64,000 nt of DNA. Origin: Laguncularia racemosa. Taxonomy: Eukaryota; Streptophyta; Magnoliopsida; Myrtales; Combretaceae. The notes under the pieces are model-generated. The model was not told the origin of the DNA and did not search any database. It saw only the letters and a list, made by a program, of their open reading frames with translations. Both the position numbers and the translations under genes were made by a program. Shown one piece after another: positions 1 through 12,671 of this stretch; the stretch's first letter is position 1, and the number at the start of each line of letters is the position of its first letter. The stretch lies in contig JBBMOL010000038.1 of the NCBI GenBank assembly GCA_037954665.1, positions 3,968,001 through 4,032,000 on the forward strand. The letters run 5' to 3'.

Positions 1-496
1 TTTTGTCCCTGATGCTGCTGAGGAAATACTTTTCATAAAAGAGTTCTTTAAACCTCTGCCATTAGTTAGGAGCTCCTGCTAATTTGGACATACTAGTCCA
101 CCAATCTGTAGTTACTCCCTTTAGCATATAAGCAACATACCTCACTTTTCTATCTTCTAAGACCATGAAAGCTTCAAAGGTCTTCTCAGTCTCAGTGATC
201 CAATATTTAGTCCATATTAGATCATCAACCTTTAGGTGGAACTCCTTAGCTAGTCTTATAAATTTGTCTAGCCCAAATGGTTCCTCTACAAGCCTAACAA
301 GTCTCACAACTTACTGTTGCTATTGTGCCAACATTCCCAATAGAGCATTTACAGTCTTTAGCAGCTAAGTAGCGGTGATATTAGCTTGCTCTGGGGTTTC
401 CTACTGAGGTGGTCTTTAATGGTTCCTATCATCTGAGGCATCTCTACCTAATCCAACACTAAATGAACCCCAACTAATATTTCTTCTTGGAGGCAT
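1..496 (-). pseudogene. Ty3/Gypsy gag remnant (5' part, broken)
   Basis: Read on the minus strand, a start codon at complement(494-496) opens with MPPRR, a common beginning of plant Gypsy gag proteins. Several in-frame stops follow, then an open stretch at complement(62-307). That stretch carries the gag-core pattern: an E-K-(T/I)-F-E-A segment, a D-R-K-V-R-Y stretch, and a conserved WW pair after a hydrophobic L-K-G loop. Gag would package element RNA; this copy cannot because of the stops. It continues off the left edge, so protease and polymerase are not visible. The PBS and LTR just upstream on the same strand support the call. Confidence 0.7.
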
Positions 497-924
497 TCTA
501 TATAAATTAAGATAGCATAATGATTTCGAATTTAGAATTTATAAGGGGAGTTAGTGACAGTATACATCTATGTGTACTCAAAACTTAATCATATACATAT
601 ACGTAATTAAACAGGGATATTCAATAGAATATTATTGCTTGAAGTATTTGGATTAATATAGCATAGTAGTTATCCCCTAATTTACCCACTCTCTTCATTC
701 TTATGGATCTATAGATCATTTACTTGGTCTTTTAATGATTATAACTTACCTTCTATTGATTGAATCGTACACCTTTTTTACCATTACTTGACTCTAGGAG
801 TCGTCAATTTAATCCTTGCTTGATCACATCTTAATTTCTAAAGATCATCAAAACCTAGTTCTTCGATACTACTTACTTATATTCTTTTGATCAAAACCTA
901 AGCTTCTAAGGATCATCAACTTAA

Positions 925-937
925 GCTCTAACACCAC
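925..937 (-). other. Degenerate primer-binding site (tRNA-Met type)
   Basis: On the minus strand the sequence TGGTGTTAGAGC sits a few bases after the LTR end. It differs at two positions from TGGTATCAGAGC, the usual initiator-tRNA-Met primer site of plant LTR elements. It lies between the LTR (944 upward) and the gag start at 496, where a primer-binding site should be. Confidence 0.6.
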
Positions 938-943
938 TTAAGC

Positions 944-2855
944 TGTAACGACCTAGAACTTAGAGCATCACAGCTTGCCACGTATTACTACTACCAAACA
1001 ACACGCTAAGGCTCTAAAAATTCATCATACTTCAAACCTACTCATATACATTATCCATCATACTACTATAACAATAATCAAAGGAATGACTCACAAGTGA
1101 GTCATTCCAAATGTCATTATTTAACAACAAAATCTCAAGTTGTAATTTATCTCTATAACTTCAATTTAACCATAAAACATCCATTTACAAATGTTCATAA
1201 TTCTTGCCACTCTTCTTCCACATAGTAATAGTGTTCTCTTTCCATCCCATCTATGTAATGTCCCACCAAGTTCCCATTCTTAACATGCTCTAGTTGTTCA
1301 TCATTTTTGCCTACAGCTAAAAAAAAAATGTAGGAAGGGGGATGAGCCTAAGCTCAATACATAAGTACCACACCCACATGTACATGATACACCACAATAA
1401 TAGCACATGCATATATGCAACATTTATCCACAACATATTCACAATTTAGTTTACACATCAACACCAAAATGAATTATAACACATAAAAGTACCCAAGACC
1501 CCGTACACAAAAGTTTTGTCCTAATAAGAACTACCATTATAGGCCTCGTCTAACTCTTATCTATCTCAAATCATTTCAATACATAGCTCTACTAAGGACA
1601 ACACGACATACCGATCGTTAGGTGCCCCCTAGGGATTTGCCACTCTGGGCCCCTAGGCCGAACTAAGCACAGGTAACATATCTAATTCAACCAATAACAC
1701 TATATTACTTCATGATACCACATAATTCACATTATATCTTGGTATTTCATTATTCCACAAACAACCCATTAGATAACTTCCTAACAATCACATAAAAAAA
1801 AACAAAGTAAACACGTATCTAATATCCTAGCCTTAAGTACTTCTTGTCCTAACTTAAGCTAAGTTGATATCTGTATAGTCAACACATTAATCTTAGTACT
1901 AATCCAACATAATATAACTCTGCTAATTCCTCTCATTCTATTAAGTCATCTAAGATTTTACTAATTGTTTTGGTTGTGTGGAACTTGGTTAATTAAGAAG
2001 ATAATTTAATATATAATAATAATGTTCATTACTTAACATGGCCATGTTGGAGGTTGTGTTACTTAACACGGGTAATACACCACTGTGTTAGGAGTCGTGT
2101 ATCTCTCGGTGAGATTTGGCTTCAACACGATTGAAACATGATCGTGTTAAGAGGTTGTGTTTCTCTTAATTCAACACAGTTGAAATATGATCGTGTTAGG
2201 AGGTTGTGTATCTCTCGGCATGACTTTTGGATTCAATACAGTCGAAACACGACCATGTTGGGGGCCATGTATCTCTCGATATTTATTTAAATTCAACACG
2301 GTTGTGCCGTGTATCTTTCTACCAATCCCACAAACCCTAATATTTAACTCCAACTTCTTCCTAATTCATTCGTTTTTATCTCTAGACTTCATTAAATCTT
2401 TAAAATATGTAAATACTCCTCAATTACGTAAGTTAAAATGCTTACATCTAATTTCCTACATACCGACTCTTTGATCCGGGAATTCCCTTGTCTTTATGTT
2501 CCTTGTAAAAAAAAAAAAAAAATCGTTCTGTGATTGGTCTCTCCTTGTTAGAATAATTCTTGCAAGATTTCTCAAACTATTACCTTTTGCTTCGCCGCAC
2601 TATCTCCTCGAATTACTTTAGGTTTTCCTAGACAAGCTCCCTCTCTCTTTTTGTATCACTCGGTCTCTTTAGGTGGCTAGAATCATAAAAGTGTGCAGAA
2701 AAGGAGAACCCTATGTTAGTTTGCTTATATATAGTCTCATTGGAAAAGACGAAACTACCCCTATTTTATAGTTCTATTTACCACATTGTCATCCTTTATA
2801 TTTATCCATATATTTATTTATTTATTTATATAAAAAAAATAATGTGTACTACACA
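944..2855 (-). mobile_element. 5' LTR of minus-strand Gypsy element
   Basis: On the minus strand this block ends in GGTCGTTACA directly before the primer-binding site, a typical Gypsy LTR terminus. A TATA-like motif (CTATATATAAG) lies near 2,724-2,735, about 120 bp inside the proposed outer end. The outer end (TGTGTAGTACAC on the minus strand, at 2,855) is a best guess because the partner LTR lies outside the window. Positions 2,040-2,330 hold imperfect tandem units built around ACACGRYCGTGTT and GTATCTCTCGG. The same module occurs in opposite orientation at 58,880-59,170, so the two LTR pieces belong to one family. Confidence 0.6.
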
Positions 2856-5350
2856 ATACTTGTTTACATAAGTAATGAAATGGCACATACAATAATCTCT
2901 CACATTTGGCCAGACTTCTTAATCCGCCATTTGCAGAGTTAACAGAAATAGCATGAAATAAAAGATTGTTGATAATAAGGTAGACTTCAATTTCTACTAG
3001 CCGTCAAGTTTATAGGTGGAACATTATGGGAAATGTGAAAGAGTAGTGAAATTTGGACTTAACCATCGATTTTGTGGCTAGCACATGTGATTGACATTAC
3101 ATTAAAAATTGAAACTGTTTTTATCCTTTTCCTAACAGTGAAGAGAGGAAGAAGCAGGTTTAAGAGTAAAAAATGATTACATGTGATTATTTATGATTGT
3201 TTACATAGCACTTTGAAAATTGAAGCTACAACAGTAGAGTTGGTGGAGTGCCGTGATGGGCTATTGGCTAATTTATTGAAATCATGTTAATACCCTTGAA
3301 GTAAAATTTCATGTCGAAAAATATAGCTTGAATAGGAAGGGCGTGAGAAGGAATAATATAGACACCAAAAGCTCCATTTGCTTTATTAATATAGATATAT
3401 ATATAGAACTCAAAACCCATGCATCATCAAATCAATACAAGAAACGAACCAAACAAGGTGAGCCTCCTATGAATGGACGGTTGAGAATTACATTTTTTTT
3501 TTTTTGTTTTTTTCTTCCCCTTCTCTTGGGAAATATACTTGCAAAGTCCTAAAAAAATTGCCATTAAGTAAGAAACATTCACGTGAACTCTTAACGATTT
3601 TATTAAATATACATATACTAGTTTATTTGTTAAGAAGTGAGTAAAGAAACTTTTCACATTGTTATGCGTTTATATTTATATATATATGATAAAGTGTATA
3701 ATCAAAATTTAAAAATATAAATAAGCATTAACAAGTGCTTAGAGGGATTAGCTAATGATGATCCAACTTTATAATACAATGTAATCAAGTTATTAATGGC
3801 TCTATAATTAAACAACATATTTTAATGATTCTTTGTCATGTGGTACGTTAGATCAACAAAATCAATTTTTTAAATTTCATAATTATTAAAACTCAAAAAA
3901 TTGAAAATAAGAAGTAGATTAAAAAAAAAAAAAAGAGGTACATAAACATGAAGGAATCTATTGACCATAGAACAAGAAGGTGCTACTAGCCACTCGGAGG
4001 GGAAGGTTACTCATCCTACCTCTAAGGAGTGTTCGGTGATGCCACTGCCATAGGGGACTTTTGGCAATGCCACTACTATAAGGAGGCCATCAACATCCTT
4101 TTATCATCATGAGTAAAGATGCACAAAATTGTGGGTAGCTCCTCCCATATTTTGATGGTGTTTATAACCAATTAGTAGTTTTGACAATCACTTACAATTT
4201 AAAAAATAAGGATAAATTCTGAATATTAGATCAAATTTTAACAAAATGGGCCTCAAGTTATCCTAAAAAAATCAATTCATGGTTAATGACAATTTGGTAA
4301 TTTTGACAAGAAGGTTAATAAAAATTTTACTATTTACGACAAATGCTAAAGCCCTAATGAAGTTAGATCAAGAAAATACTTAGCCTACAAACCTAAAATA
4401 AACTAAATTTCCTCTCTAAATATCGTAGAAACTTCTAAATCAAAGGAGGGAAAAGGAGGCCCAAGAGAGATTCAAAACAACAATTCTGAAGACTAAAAAA
4501 GGTAAGATTAATGTAATTAATTAAGTTTTGAAATTGAAAACATATAAGAAAAATGCATTAGTTAAGCCCTCAAATGTGTTTAGTAAAAAGAAGGAAGAGA
4601 ACCAAGTAGAGCTACACGAAGAGCCTTGAGAACATATTGAGGAACATTCCTAACTCTAACCTTTAATAAAATGTGTTAAATTAGTTTTTAAAGGCATTTG
4701 TAAATTAAATTAATTAATGAACGAAGTTGAGGTTAAGGAAGGTCATGTGGGTTTTGATTTGATGTAGTGAGTTGATAAATGTTTGCTTTTGCTTGTGGTT
4801 ATGATTTATAATAGTGTTAAACCCTTAGCTTTGAATGGTGATGAAGACTAGATGGAGTTAAATCGTAGGAAGTCATGAAATTCGATTGGGTGATGAACTT
4901 AGAGTTAAAAATAAAAAATATAGGTTCTTCTCTCTGTGGTTTGTCTAAGAAAAATGAGATTCGGTCAACCAAACTAGCTCAATTGGGTGAAGTTTTTGGC
5001 TTGATTGACAATTCGAACCTAATAGTAATTAATGAAAATAGTATAGTGAAGGCTAAACTCGTTCCTAAGTAAAAACACTCAACTAGACTTGGGAATGAAC
5101 AACCAAACCCCCTATTTTTTACATGGATTCTTAATTTGGTATTTATTTAACTATAGTTATTTGCAAATGGGATTTATGCATCATTGATGCATTTCGAGTG
5201 AGAAATCAATGCTTTATAGTTGTGTGTTGCTTATGCCATTTATATTTCTATATGTAAATCTATATGATTTGTGTGATTGAAATCGAAACAAAACCAAAAT
5301 TTTACTTTTAAGTGTCAATTGATGTAGAGTGTGTGTGTGTTTTGCATAAG
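2856..5350. other. AT-rich intergenic DNA, no gene seen
   Basis: No credible coding region is visible; the ORFs are short and low-complexity. The stretch 3,370-3,765 is repeated near 9.3 kb (separate entry). The part from about 4,360 to 5,100 resembles decayed LTR sequence in composition, but no boundary can be fixed. Confidence 0.5.
3370..3765 (+). repeat. Dispersed direct repeat, copy 1
   Basis: This stretch matches 9,310-9,650 in the same orientation. Shared landmarks include CCTCCTATGAATGGAC, CTTCTCTTGGGAAATATA, TTGCAAAGTCCTAAAAAAA, and the tail AAGTGTATAATCAA followed by a TTAGAGG segment. The copies differ by many substitutions and by poly-T length, so the duplication is old. No terminal inverted repeats or target duplications were found. 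Confidence 0.7.
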
Positions 5351-5895
5351 TGATACCTCATATGTTTAAAGAGAGTAAATTATGATAGTCCATGTGAATA
5401 GAGTTCCACATAAATTGTGGAAATGTTGAGTAATGGTATATAAGTCTAGGTAAAAGATAATATGTCAACATTAGCTAAAAATTTTTGGGCCAAGTGATCG
5501 AAAATGGCACATTAATATTTATTAGCTTGATTATTAATTTCTTTTGATTTGGGGTGTTACAATTGGCATCAAAACCAACTCTTACTAGTAGATGTCGAGT
5601 TTGAAGACAACCAAAAAGAGGGAAGATCTACACCCAACTATAAGGTCTCACAATGAGAATGTCGTAAATTTAAAGGAGAAAAATTATAATACCCCGTGTG
5701 TTTAAAAGAAATAGATTATGATATTTTATGTAAATGAAATCTACATAAACTATGGAAGATGTTGAATAGTGATATATAGAGTCAAATAATAAATAGCAAC
5801 TAACACTAATTAAAAATCTTTGGGCTAAGTAGTTGAAAATGGCCCATCAATATTTATTGGCTTCATTATTTGTTACTTTTGGCCTGGGGGTGTCA
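5351..5895 (+). mobile_element. Candidate TRIM (terminal-repeat retrotransposon in miniature)
   Basis: Two diverged direct repeats of about 210 bp (5,351-5,561 and 5,687-5,895) flank about 125 bp. Both begin with a T(G/A)ATACC motif and end in GGGGTGT plus CA or ACA. After the first repeat comes TGGCATCAAAAC (5,564-5,575), which matches the tRNA-Met primer site at 9 of 12 positions. Before the second is a purine stretch, AAAGGAGAAAAA. Short LTRs, a PBS, a PPT and no coding capacity define TRIMs. No clean target duplication was found, so an internally deleted Gypsy LTR piece is the alternative. Confidence 0.5.
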
Positions 5896-8800
5896 TTAAT
5901 GGGTTGAAAATGATAAAACAAAGCGATTGGGATGGTTTTAGACAGAAGGCACTTTCTCTTAATGTAGGGGTATGGTATAGGGTTATAGATGGATTACTGG
6001 CAGCCATTTTAATGGACGACGACATCTAGATGAAATGGCTGAGTACAACCTAAGGCACTTTACGAGGGTTGTGGACACACCAATAATGGCCAATTAAATA
6101 GGTCAAAAATCGAGAGAAAGCAACTTAGAGTTATGGTTCCAATACTAAGACACATAAGAGAAAAGTAAGTTGTAGACTAGTTATCGGATTGGAAAACTGG
6201 AGAGAAGTGATTACTCAGACCTCAACTGATCGACATCCAATGTTTTATGGCAGGCAAGATGGATACTCTATGAATACAAAAGGAAACTGTTGGAAGAACT
6301 GTTTAGGGTATAATCTGCAGGGGGTTGCTTCTGCCGTTCCCCTCTATTGTTCCTTGTGTGTGAGATGAGCTTGTACAATTTACAGGCAGGCAGTTGGAGC
6401 TTTCCATCATGCATCTCAATCACCAAGTATTTCTAAATGATAGAGGAAAATATGCCATTACTAGGATTAATTTGCATGAATACTCTTGGTAATCAAGAAG
6501 AACCACTTATCCTAGTCTGTCCATGCATGTAATGCGACGTCAAAATGAAGATGGATGAAAACATAATCAAACTAAAGCCTATACGTGCCACACGAGAAGG
6601 TGCAGGCTTGCAAATTGTCCCACCAACTATTGTAGGACCTTCTTTGGGTGACTATGTTTTGTGCAAAGATGCTTTTGATCTTGTTGTGAAGAAGCCAGAA
6701 TATAAGCCCTCGATCGAGCCACCAGGAAGAAACAGGGTTTGTTGAGGTTAAACAGGGTTTATCCTATTTCATGGAGTGTTTTGCCTGGGCTAGTGAAAAA
6801 CTAGTGCAAAGTCAGCTCGCATTTAGCAGCCCACGGTGAAATGGTTTCGGTGCGCGGTTCATGTGAAATTTTGAATCTTCCAAGTTAATAGCTCGTTGTT
6901 GGGGTGTGGTGATCATAAGACGTAGTTGGAGACTTTCTTCTTTTTAAGTGTTTCTTGACTTCAATTTTATTGTTATAATTGCATATATTGCATATTCAAG
7001 ATTTTTCACTAAGCCCCAAATACACCTAAGAAATTTCCATTTGGTATTTTAATATTTTCATGATTTTATCTTTCAAATTGCTTAGATCATAGTCAACGAT
7101 TACTGTTACTGTTATGATAATATACAATTTGATGATTGGAATTGCAACTTAGAAATTAAAGTGAAAATTTTGTAGCATGTTATTATGTCCTAAGAGCATT
7201 AGATTGTCGAACTTTTTAAATTTTTTTTTTAAACTCGATATTAGATATTAGTTTATTAAGCTGATAACCTCAATGTGTTGTCGCAATCAATGCCTCTTGA
7301 GATAGATGGTAGTGATTTGCCACCATTGCTAGTTCTTTTAAGAAGTTTGTGAAAGGGGTTAAGGTCGAATGTCTTCTCAGTTCTGTCGTTCCCTGGACCA
7401 CCTTTGCTGTATATACGAAGGTTGCCGGATCTTCTTCTGCGTGTGCATCTTGACATCACCAAATTCTTAAAACCATGGGAGTATAGTCTTAGTGCAATAG
7501 TTTATGTGATTAGGAGAGCAATTTGCGGGTTCGGAATGCACAAAATCGAATCGAATCAGCCAGAATTGTTTAATGAGTAAATGACCACAAGAAATGTCTC
7601 AGTACGCATCTTGTGGAATTCATTGGTAAACTCTCATGCGTTGGGGTGTCCGAGTTAGCCATGCTGCATGTGAACCCATTTAACCTTTTCTTCTTTTCAT
7701 TTATCTATCTATCAAAATCAGATAATTACCGAGACTCCAACATATCTTCAAATTAGATCTGCCTGTGTCATTGAAACCAGCATTAGCTTTGATATCCAGT
7801 GGATTAGGAAAAACCTCGTCTTCTTTTATTTTTTTTTTTACTTTTATATGAGTATAAATCGAATATCTTTAAATCATTGAAATACTTAGTCATTACTAAA
7901 AAAATATAGAAAAAAATCAAGTTGTTAACAAAAATATATTAAAATGCTTTCTATTTTGAGCTTTTAATTTAAAATGGAGTGCTTAAGGTTTTATTAACTA
8001 ACAGATTTTATTATAAATTTTCAATTCATACAATGAGTTAATACAGTTTTCACAATACACAAAATAAGTGAAATAAATATATAAAAGTGAAGAAACACAT
8101 GAGACGAATTGAGTATAAAACTTATTTTCTTGCTATGCAATTGAACGTACAATACACCCAATTGCGAGTGAATTTGAAAATATAAAGCATATTTCTTAAA
8201 TAAATTCATTAAAATCCTCTATAAGTAAATATTCAACTAAACAAAAGTATAATCTTCAAATTTAAAAATGATATATAGATTAAGATCATCTATAATTAAT
8301 ATTCTATGAATGCCATTAAGCTACAAACTCTCTCTTTTAATTATAATAAGGATTTAAAGTTGAGTTCTCATATAGCAATAATAATTCAAGAGAAGAGTTC
8401 AGTTCGTATCCCTTCATGAGTCAATTTATACTATATATGCTATCTTACAAGATAGAAGAAATTGTGGTAATATATCATGTAAGAAGTTCAATTTTTTTTT
8501 TAATCTTAAATTTTTGGTACGTACAATCTCTTTACTTTTAATGTTTTAATTTTGGGAATAATATATCCTTAAAAATATTGACTAAGTATAAAATGATCCA
8601 TTAAACTCTAAAAGTATAACTTAATCTAATATAATTTTTGAATGTTTGTACATTTCCTAAATCCATTTCTAAGTCCCCAAATCATTAATCGAATGAGAAG
8701 TACGATACGGTACCATTACCATTGACAACTTATTTTACTAATAATAGATATTATTTTTATTTAAATTTAAGATAATTTATTTTTATAAAAACTATCGATA

Positions 8801-9309
8801 GATATAAATAATCTATGAACAACTTTCATGAAAATTATCAATAGGTTCATAGGTTTTATTTGGGTCACGACATTATGGAATTGTTTAGATTTTAATGTTT
8901 AATGATGATTTAAGAATTATCTATGTATTTTCAAAAGTTATTGTAAGGAATAAAAGTATATTTTAGGAATTTATAGTATTTACTAGTATATAACTAATAG
9001 CAAATTTTTATTTTTATAATTTTAAATATTGAGCTCAGGAGGTGTGTTCACTGAATAATGAAAGGAGGATAACTCTCAGATGGTTCTCATTAATTCTTAT
9101 ATTATGGAATGGTAGTGAATAGAAGAAAATGAGGAAGTGGTCATTTATTATGGAAAATTTTGCAAGGTAAGAGTAAGATCACGTGTAAAGGTGTTTGGTC
9201 TTGATTAGGAAAGAAAGGGCTAGAATGTTGCCAGCGAAAACATACGTGTCGGTGTCACTTTCTATGATGTATGCATCGAAACACCAGAAGGACCACTTTT
9301 GATTCCGTT
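5896..9309. other. Intergenic DNA, no recognisable gene
   Basis: The 5.9-7.6 kb part has slightly higher GC than its surroundings and short open stretches, for example 66 codons at 6,545-6,745. None shows a recognised domain or a splice structure. The 7.8-9.0 kb part is very AT-rich and featureless. Confidence 0.4.
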
Positions 9310-9650
9310 TTATATGGCATGTAGTATAAGGTATAAAATCAAAACTCATGCATAATCAACACTATAAAAGAACCAAACAAAGTGGGCCTCCTATGAATGG
9401 ACAGTAGAGAATTAAATACTCTTCTTTTTTTTCCTTCTCTTGGGAAATATAATTGCAAAGTCCTAAAAAAATTTGCCATCGAGTAAGTTAAAGCATTCAC
9501 GTGCAGCATTAGAATCTTAACAACTTTTTTTTTTAAAAAAAAAAAAAAAAAACTTTGTATATTTAATAAAGTGTATAATCAATTTTTAAAAATATAAATG
9601 AGCATTCAAGATGTACTTAGAGGAGTTAGTTAATGATATATTGCATCTTT
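9310..9650 (+). repeat. Dispersed direct repeat, copy 2
   Basis: Diverged partner of 3,370-3,765 in the same orientation. It shares the CCTCCTATGAATGGAC block, the TTGCAAAGTCC block and the TTAGAGG-containing tail. Confidence 0.7.
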
Positions 9651-10389
9651 CATGGGTTAGTCAACCGATCTCCACCAAATTTAGTTTTCTTTTTTTTCTT
9701 CTTTTTTGGAATTTTTAATCTTGATTTTTTAATTTGAAATTAAAAAATAATATTGTTGTCCACCATTTCTTTGTGTAACAATATCACGAGGCAAGAAAAT
9801 ATTTAAATGTGTTTGCCTCAACAGTTCAACTTCATGTGGGTACTTAGGATGTGATTGTACAATCTTTTAATTGATGCGAATAAAAATTTTAGGATTTGAC
9901 TGCAAGCAATTATCCAAAAGTTTTAGAACTTCGTAGCTATATCTCTCTTTTCTATTATTATGTAGACAACTATATTTGAAACTCCAGTCGTATAATTTTC
10001 TACCACCATCAATCTTACTTGCGGTAATACTTTGGAAAAAAAATATGTTTTATTCATATTTAGTTATTTGAATAAATGCTTGATATAGTCAATACAGAGT
10101 GCCTTAAATTACTATGATCCGACTTGAATTATAATTCAACTCGATATCTTTAAGAGTATTAAGCATAAAAAAAAAAAATTTAAAAGGTCTATGATAAAAG
10201 CGTAAGACGAGGATTGATAGAGTCTATCCCGTTTTTAACCTACGTAAATTTTTATGTGTTTTTTATTTTTTTTACAATTTATTTCTTATTAAATAAGTAT
10301 TGTGTTTGTACAATAGTTAAAATATTAAATGGGAAACTATATCAAACTTTTGAATGTAAATAAAAGCTTGCGACTCCAAATTCCTCTTA
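9651..10389. other. AT-rich intergenic DNA
   Basis: Poly-A and poly-T runs with no open frame of note. No repeat boundary was recognised. Confidence 0.4.
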
Positions 10390-10612
10390 TCAATCCTCTT
10401 CCTGAACCTCTAATAGGTTAGAAACCGGGCGTGAAAAGTTCATAAAATAAACATATAAAAACTATCAACGAAATAAAATCAACACATAATAATAATTTTC
10501 TCAATGATTCCAAAGCCTAATAAAAGCAACGTCCGGCTAAAATGTACGCGCAGTGCCCGGGAATCGATTGAGTAATAGTAAAGCTATGGACTCATAAAGA
10601 CAAAGGCCACGC
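10390..10612 (+). repeat. Copy of the sequence that follows the tandem duplication
   Basis: This segment runs from CCTCTAATAGGTTAG through AATGTACGCGCAGTG to GGGAATCGATTGAGT. It matches 22,125-22,320 in the same orientation, and its first 60 bases match 16,810-16,866. It therefore marks the remains of at least one further copy of the duplicated block upstream of 11,457. Confidence 0.7.
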
Positions 10613-10613
10613 A

Positions 10614-10813
10614 AGCATGATCGTTAAAATCATGAGTTTATTGTATGATTTTATAAGTTTATAATTTTATCAAGTTTTTCATAATTCAAATGAAAGAAAA
10701 ATCATTTAAGTATAAATTTTTGATATAATTTGAATTTAGATATACGATTCTATAAGTTATCGATTTTATACTATTCAATTCCAGATAAAATCATAATTTT
10801 GACAACCATGCAC
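10614..10813. mobile_element. MITE-like element of about 200 bp
   Basis: The ends are imperfect inverted repeats of about 25 bp. The left end starts GCATGATCGTTAAAATCATG; the right end, reverse complemented, starts GCATGGTTGTCAAAATTATG, with about 20 of 25 positions alike. It has no coding capacity. A diverged relative lies in the opposite orientation at 52,424-52,620. No clear target duplication was found, so the superfamily is not assigned. Confidence 0.5.
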
Positions 10814-11019
10814 ATAACGCGACATTAATCTTATCTTCTCCAACATTTTAAAGTTTGAACCATTATTTTAATGAATTGACCAATTAATCATTCTCTTTAT
10901 ATATATATATATATATATATCATAATTTGACAACCATGCACATAACGCGACATAATCTTATCTTCTCCAACATTTTAAAGTTTGAACCATTATTTTAATG
11001 AATTGACCAATTATCATTC

Positions 11020-11050
<31 letters not shown>
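10792..11050 (+). repeat. 128-bp tandem duplication with TA tracts
   Basis: The block starting GACAACCATGCACATAACGC at 10,801 recurs at 10,929, exactly 128 bp later, with only small indels. Each copy ends in a (TA)n tract (about 10,900-10,920 and 11,025-11,053). Near identity indicates a recent event, possibly mediated by the TA tracts. Confidence 0.9.
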
Positions 11051-11060
<10 letters not shown>

Positions 11061-12671
11061 TAAAATATATAAAAGAGAGAAAGTAGAAAGAATTATTAAA
11101 TATATATATATTTTCTATCCACAAACAAAAGACAAATTTTTTTTTAAAAATTCTAATCTAAGTTAACTAATAGTATAAGGATTAGACCTTGTTACTATTG
11201 CCGTGTGTGTATGGATACCATTAGTAGGATAACATTTGATATCCTTGTGATAAATACAATTAGTTTTACGGGAAACACTATGAGTCTAGAATCTCACTTA
11301 AATTTCATTCTAAGAGGATAAAATTTTACATTGCAAGAAAAAGATAATTTTCTTGTAGCTATTTTTTTTTTTTAACATTATGGATGCTATACATGAATCC
11401 ATGATAGGTTTTATAAGAAATTTAAAATTCTGTTGTGTTTTATTTATATCACAAATAGTATAAATACCTATTTAATATTTATTATAATCCAATAATTTAT
11501 AGATAGTAATTTATGGCAGTGACAAAAAGTGACAGCACTAATTATTAGTATTTAAAGTATGTAAAATATGATGCAAAGGTGAGGTTAACAAAGTCTCACT
11601 TCTTCGGATGGTGGCGGTGGTTTTGGTTAATATTCATTCAAACAAGGCCTTGAAATAAAAAAAGAGAAATGGTTTTCCATTTATCATGAAGAAAAACCAT
11701 TTTTCATCATTTATAATCAGATGCTTTCATTTATGAGAAAAATTTATCTTCCATTTTGTTTGGTGATATATTTTGGAGTGTGATATTTCCAATTTCGATA
11801 TAAATTGCTTTTTTACATTGTTAGGTGTATTATTACTATAAATAAGGTTAAAATTATTACTAAATTTTGTGGGTTTTTTTTTTCAGTTTACACCTGAGAT
11901 TTGAAATTGATACATACTCAATTAATTTTATAAATGAAACTTTGATTGAATATAATATTTAATAATTTTAAACTTTAATGATAATTATAAAAAAAAAAAA
12001 ACTTATTGAGTTTGATAGATATTGTCATTTCCTACTAGTTAGCAGCTATTGTGGAAATAGTTAAGAGGTGACTTGATTGGAGAATTAGGAAAAAAAAAAT
12101 GTTTTGCATTGTTCAATAAAATTGACTTTTGGATAGGAAATAGTTATGTGAAGTGCAAGTTAACTGAAAAGCTCCTTTTGATCCCGACACCATCTTAGGG
12201 AACCGTTTGATGTTATTTTGTTCCTCTAACTTCTATCATGTCCCCAATTTCCAGCCCTTTACTATTCTTTTTTTCACGTTTTAGCCTGTCTTTTATATAT
12301 TTATCCATCAAAGATTGTCTTCTACCTTATGATTAAGGTTTCTTTAGGCATTATAAGATGTATAAATTTAGAACACATCTTTTGGTTTACAAAGCCCATG
12401 TTTGGGTTGAGGAAAGAAATTAAAAGGGAAGAAAGTGAGATTTTTAAGACATTCTCTATTATTTAGAAAACGAAGAAGAACAGGATAAATAGGTTTAGAA
12501 AGAAAGTTTTCCTAGGCTTCACCAAATTTGGTTCCCTTTTAAATTGAAGAGAAAGGGAAAAAAAGTGAAAAAATTATTTAATTTTTCATTCTTTCATTTT
12601 TTATAGGTATATTAGTAATTTTATATTATACTTCATTTTATCTTTTAATAATGATCAAGATTTCTTCTATT

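Noticed and set aside
6545..6745. 66-codon ORF with balanced composition
   Set aside because: No recognised domain and no neighbouring exon or splice signals I could support. It may be a decayed exon but is not annotated.
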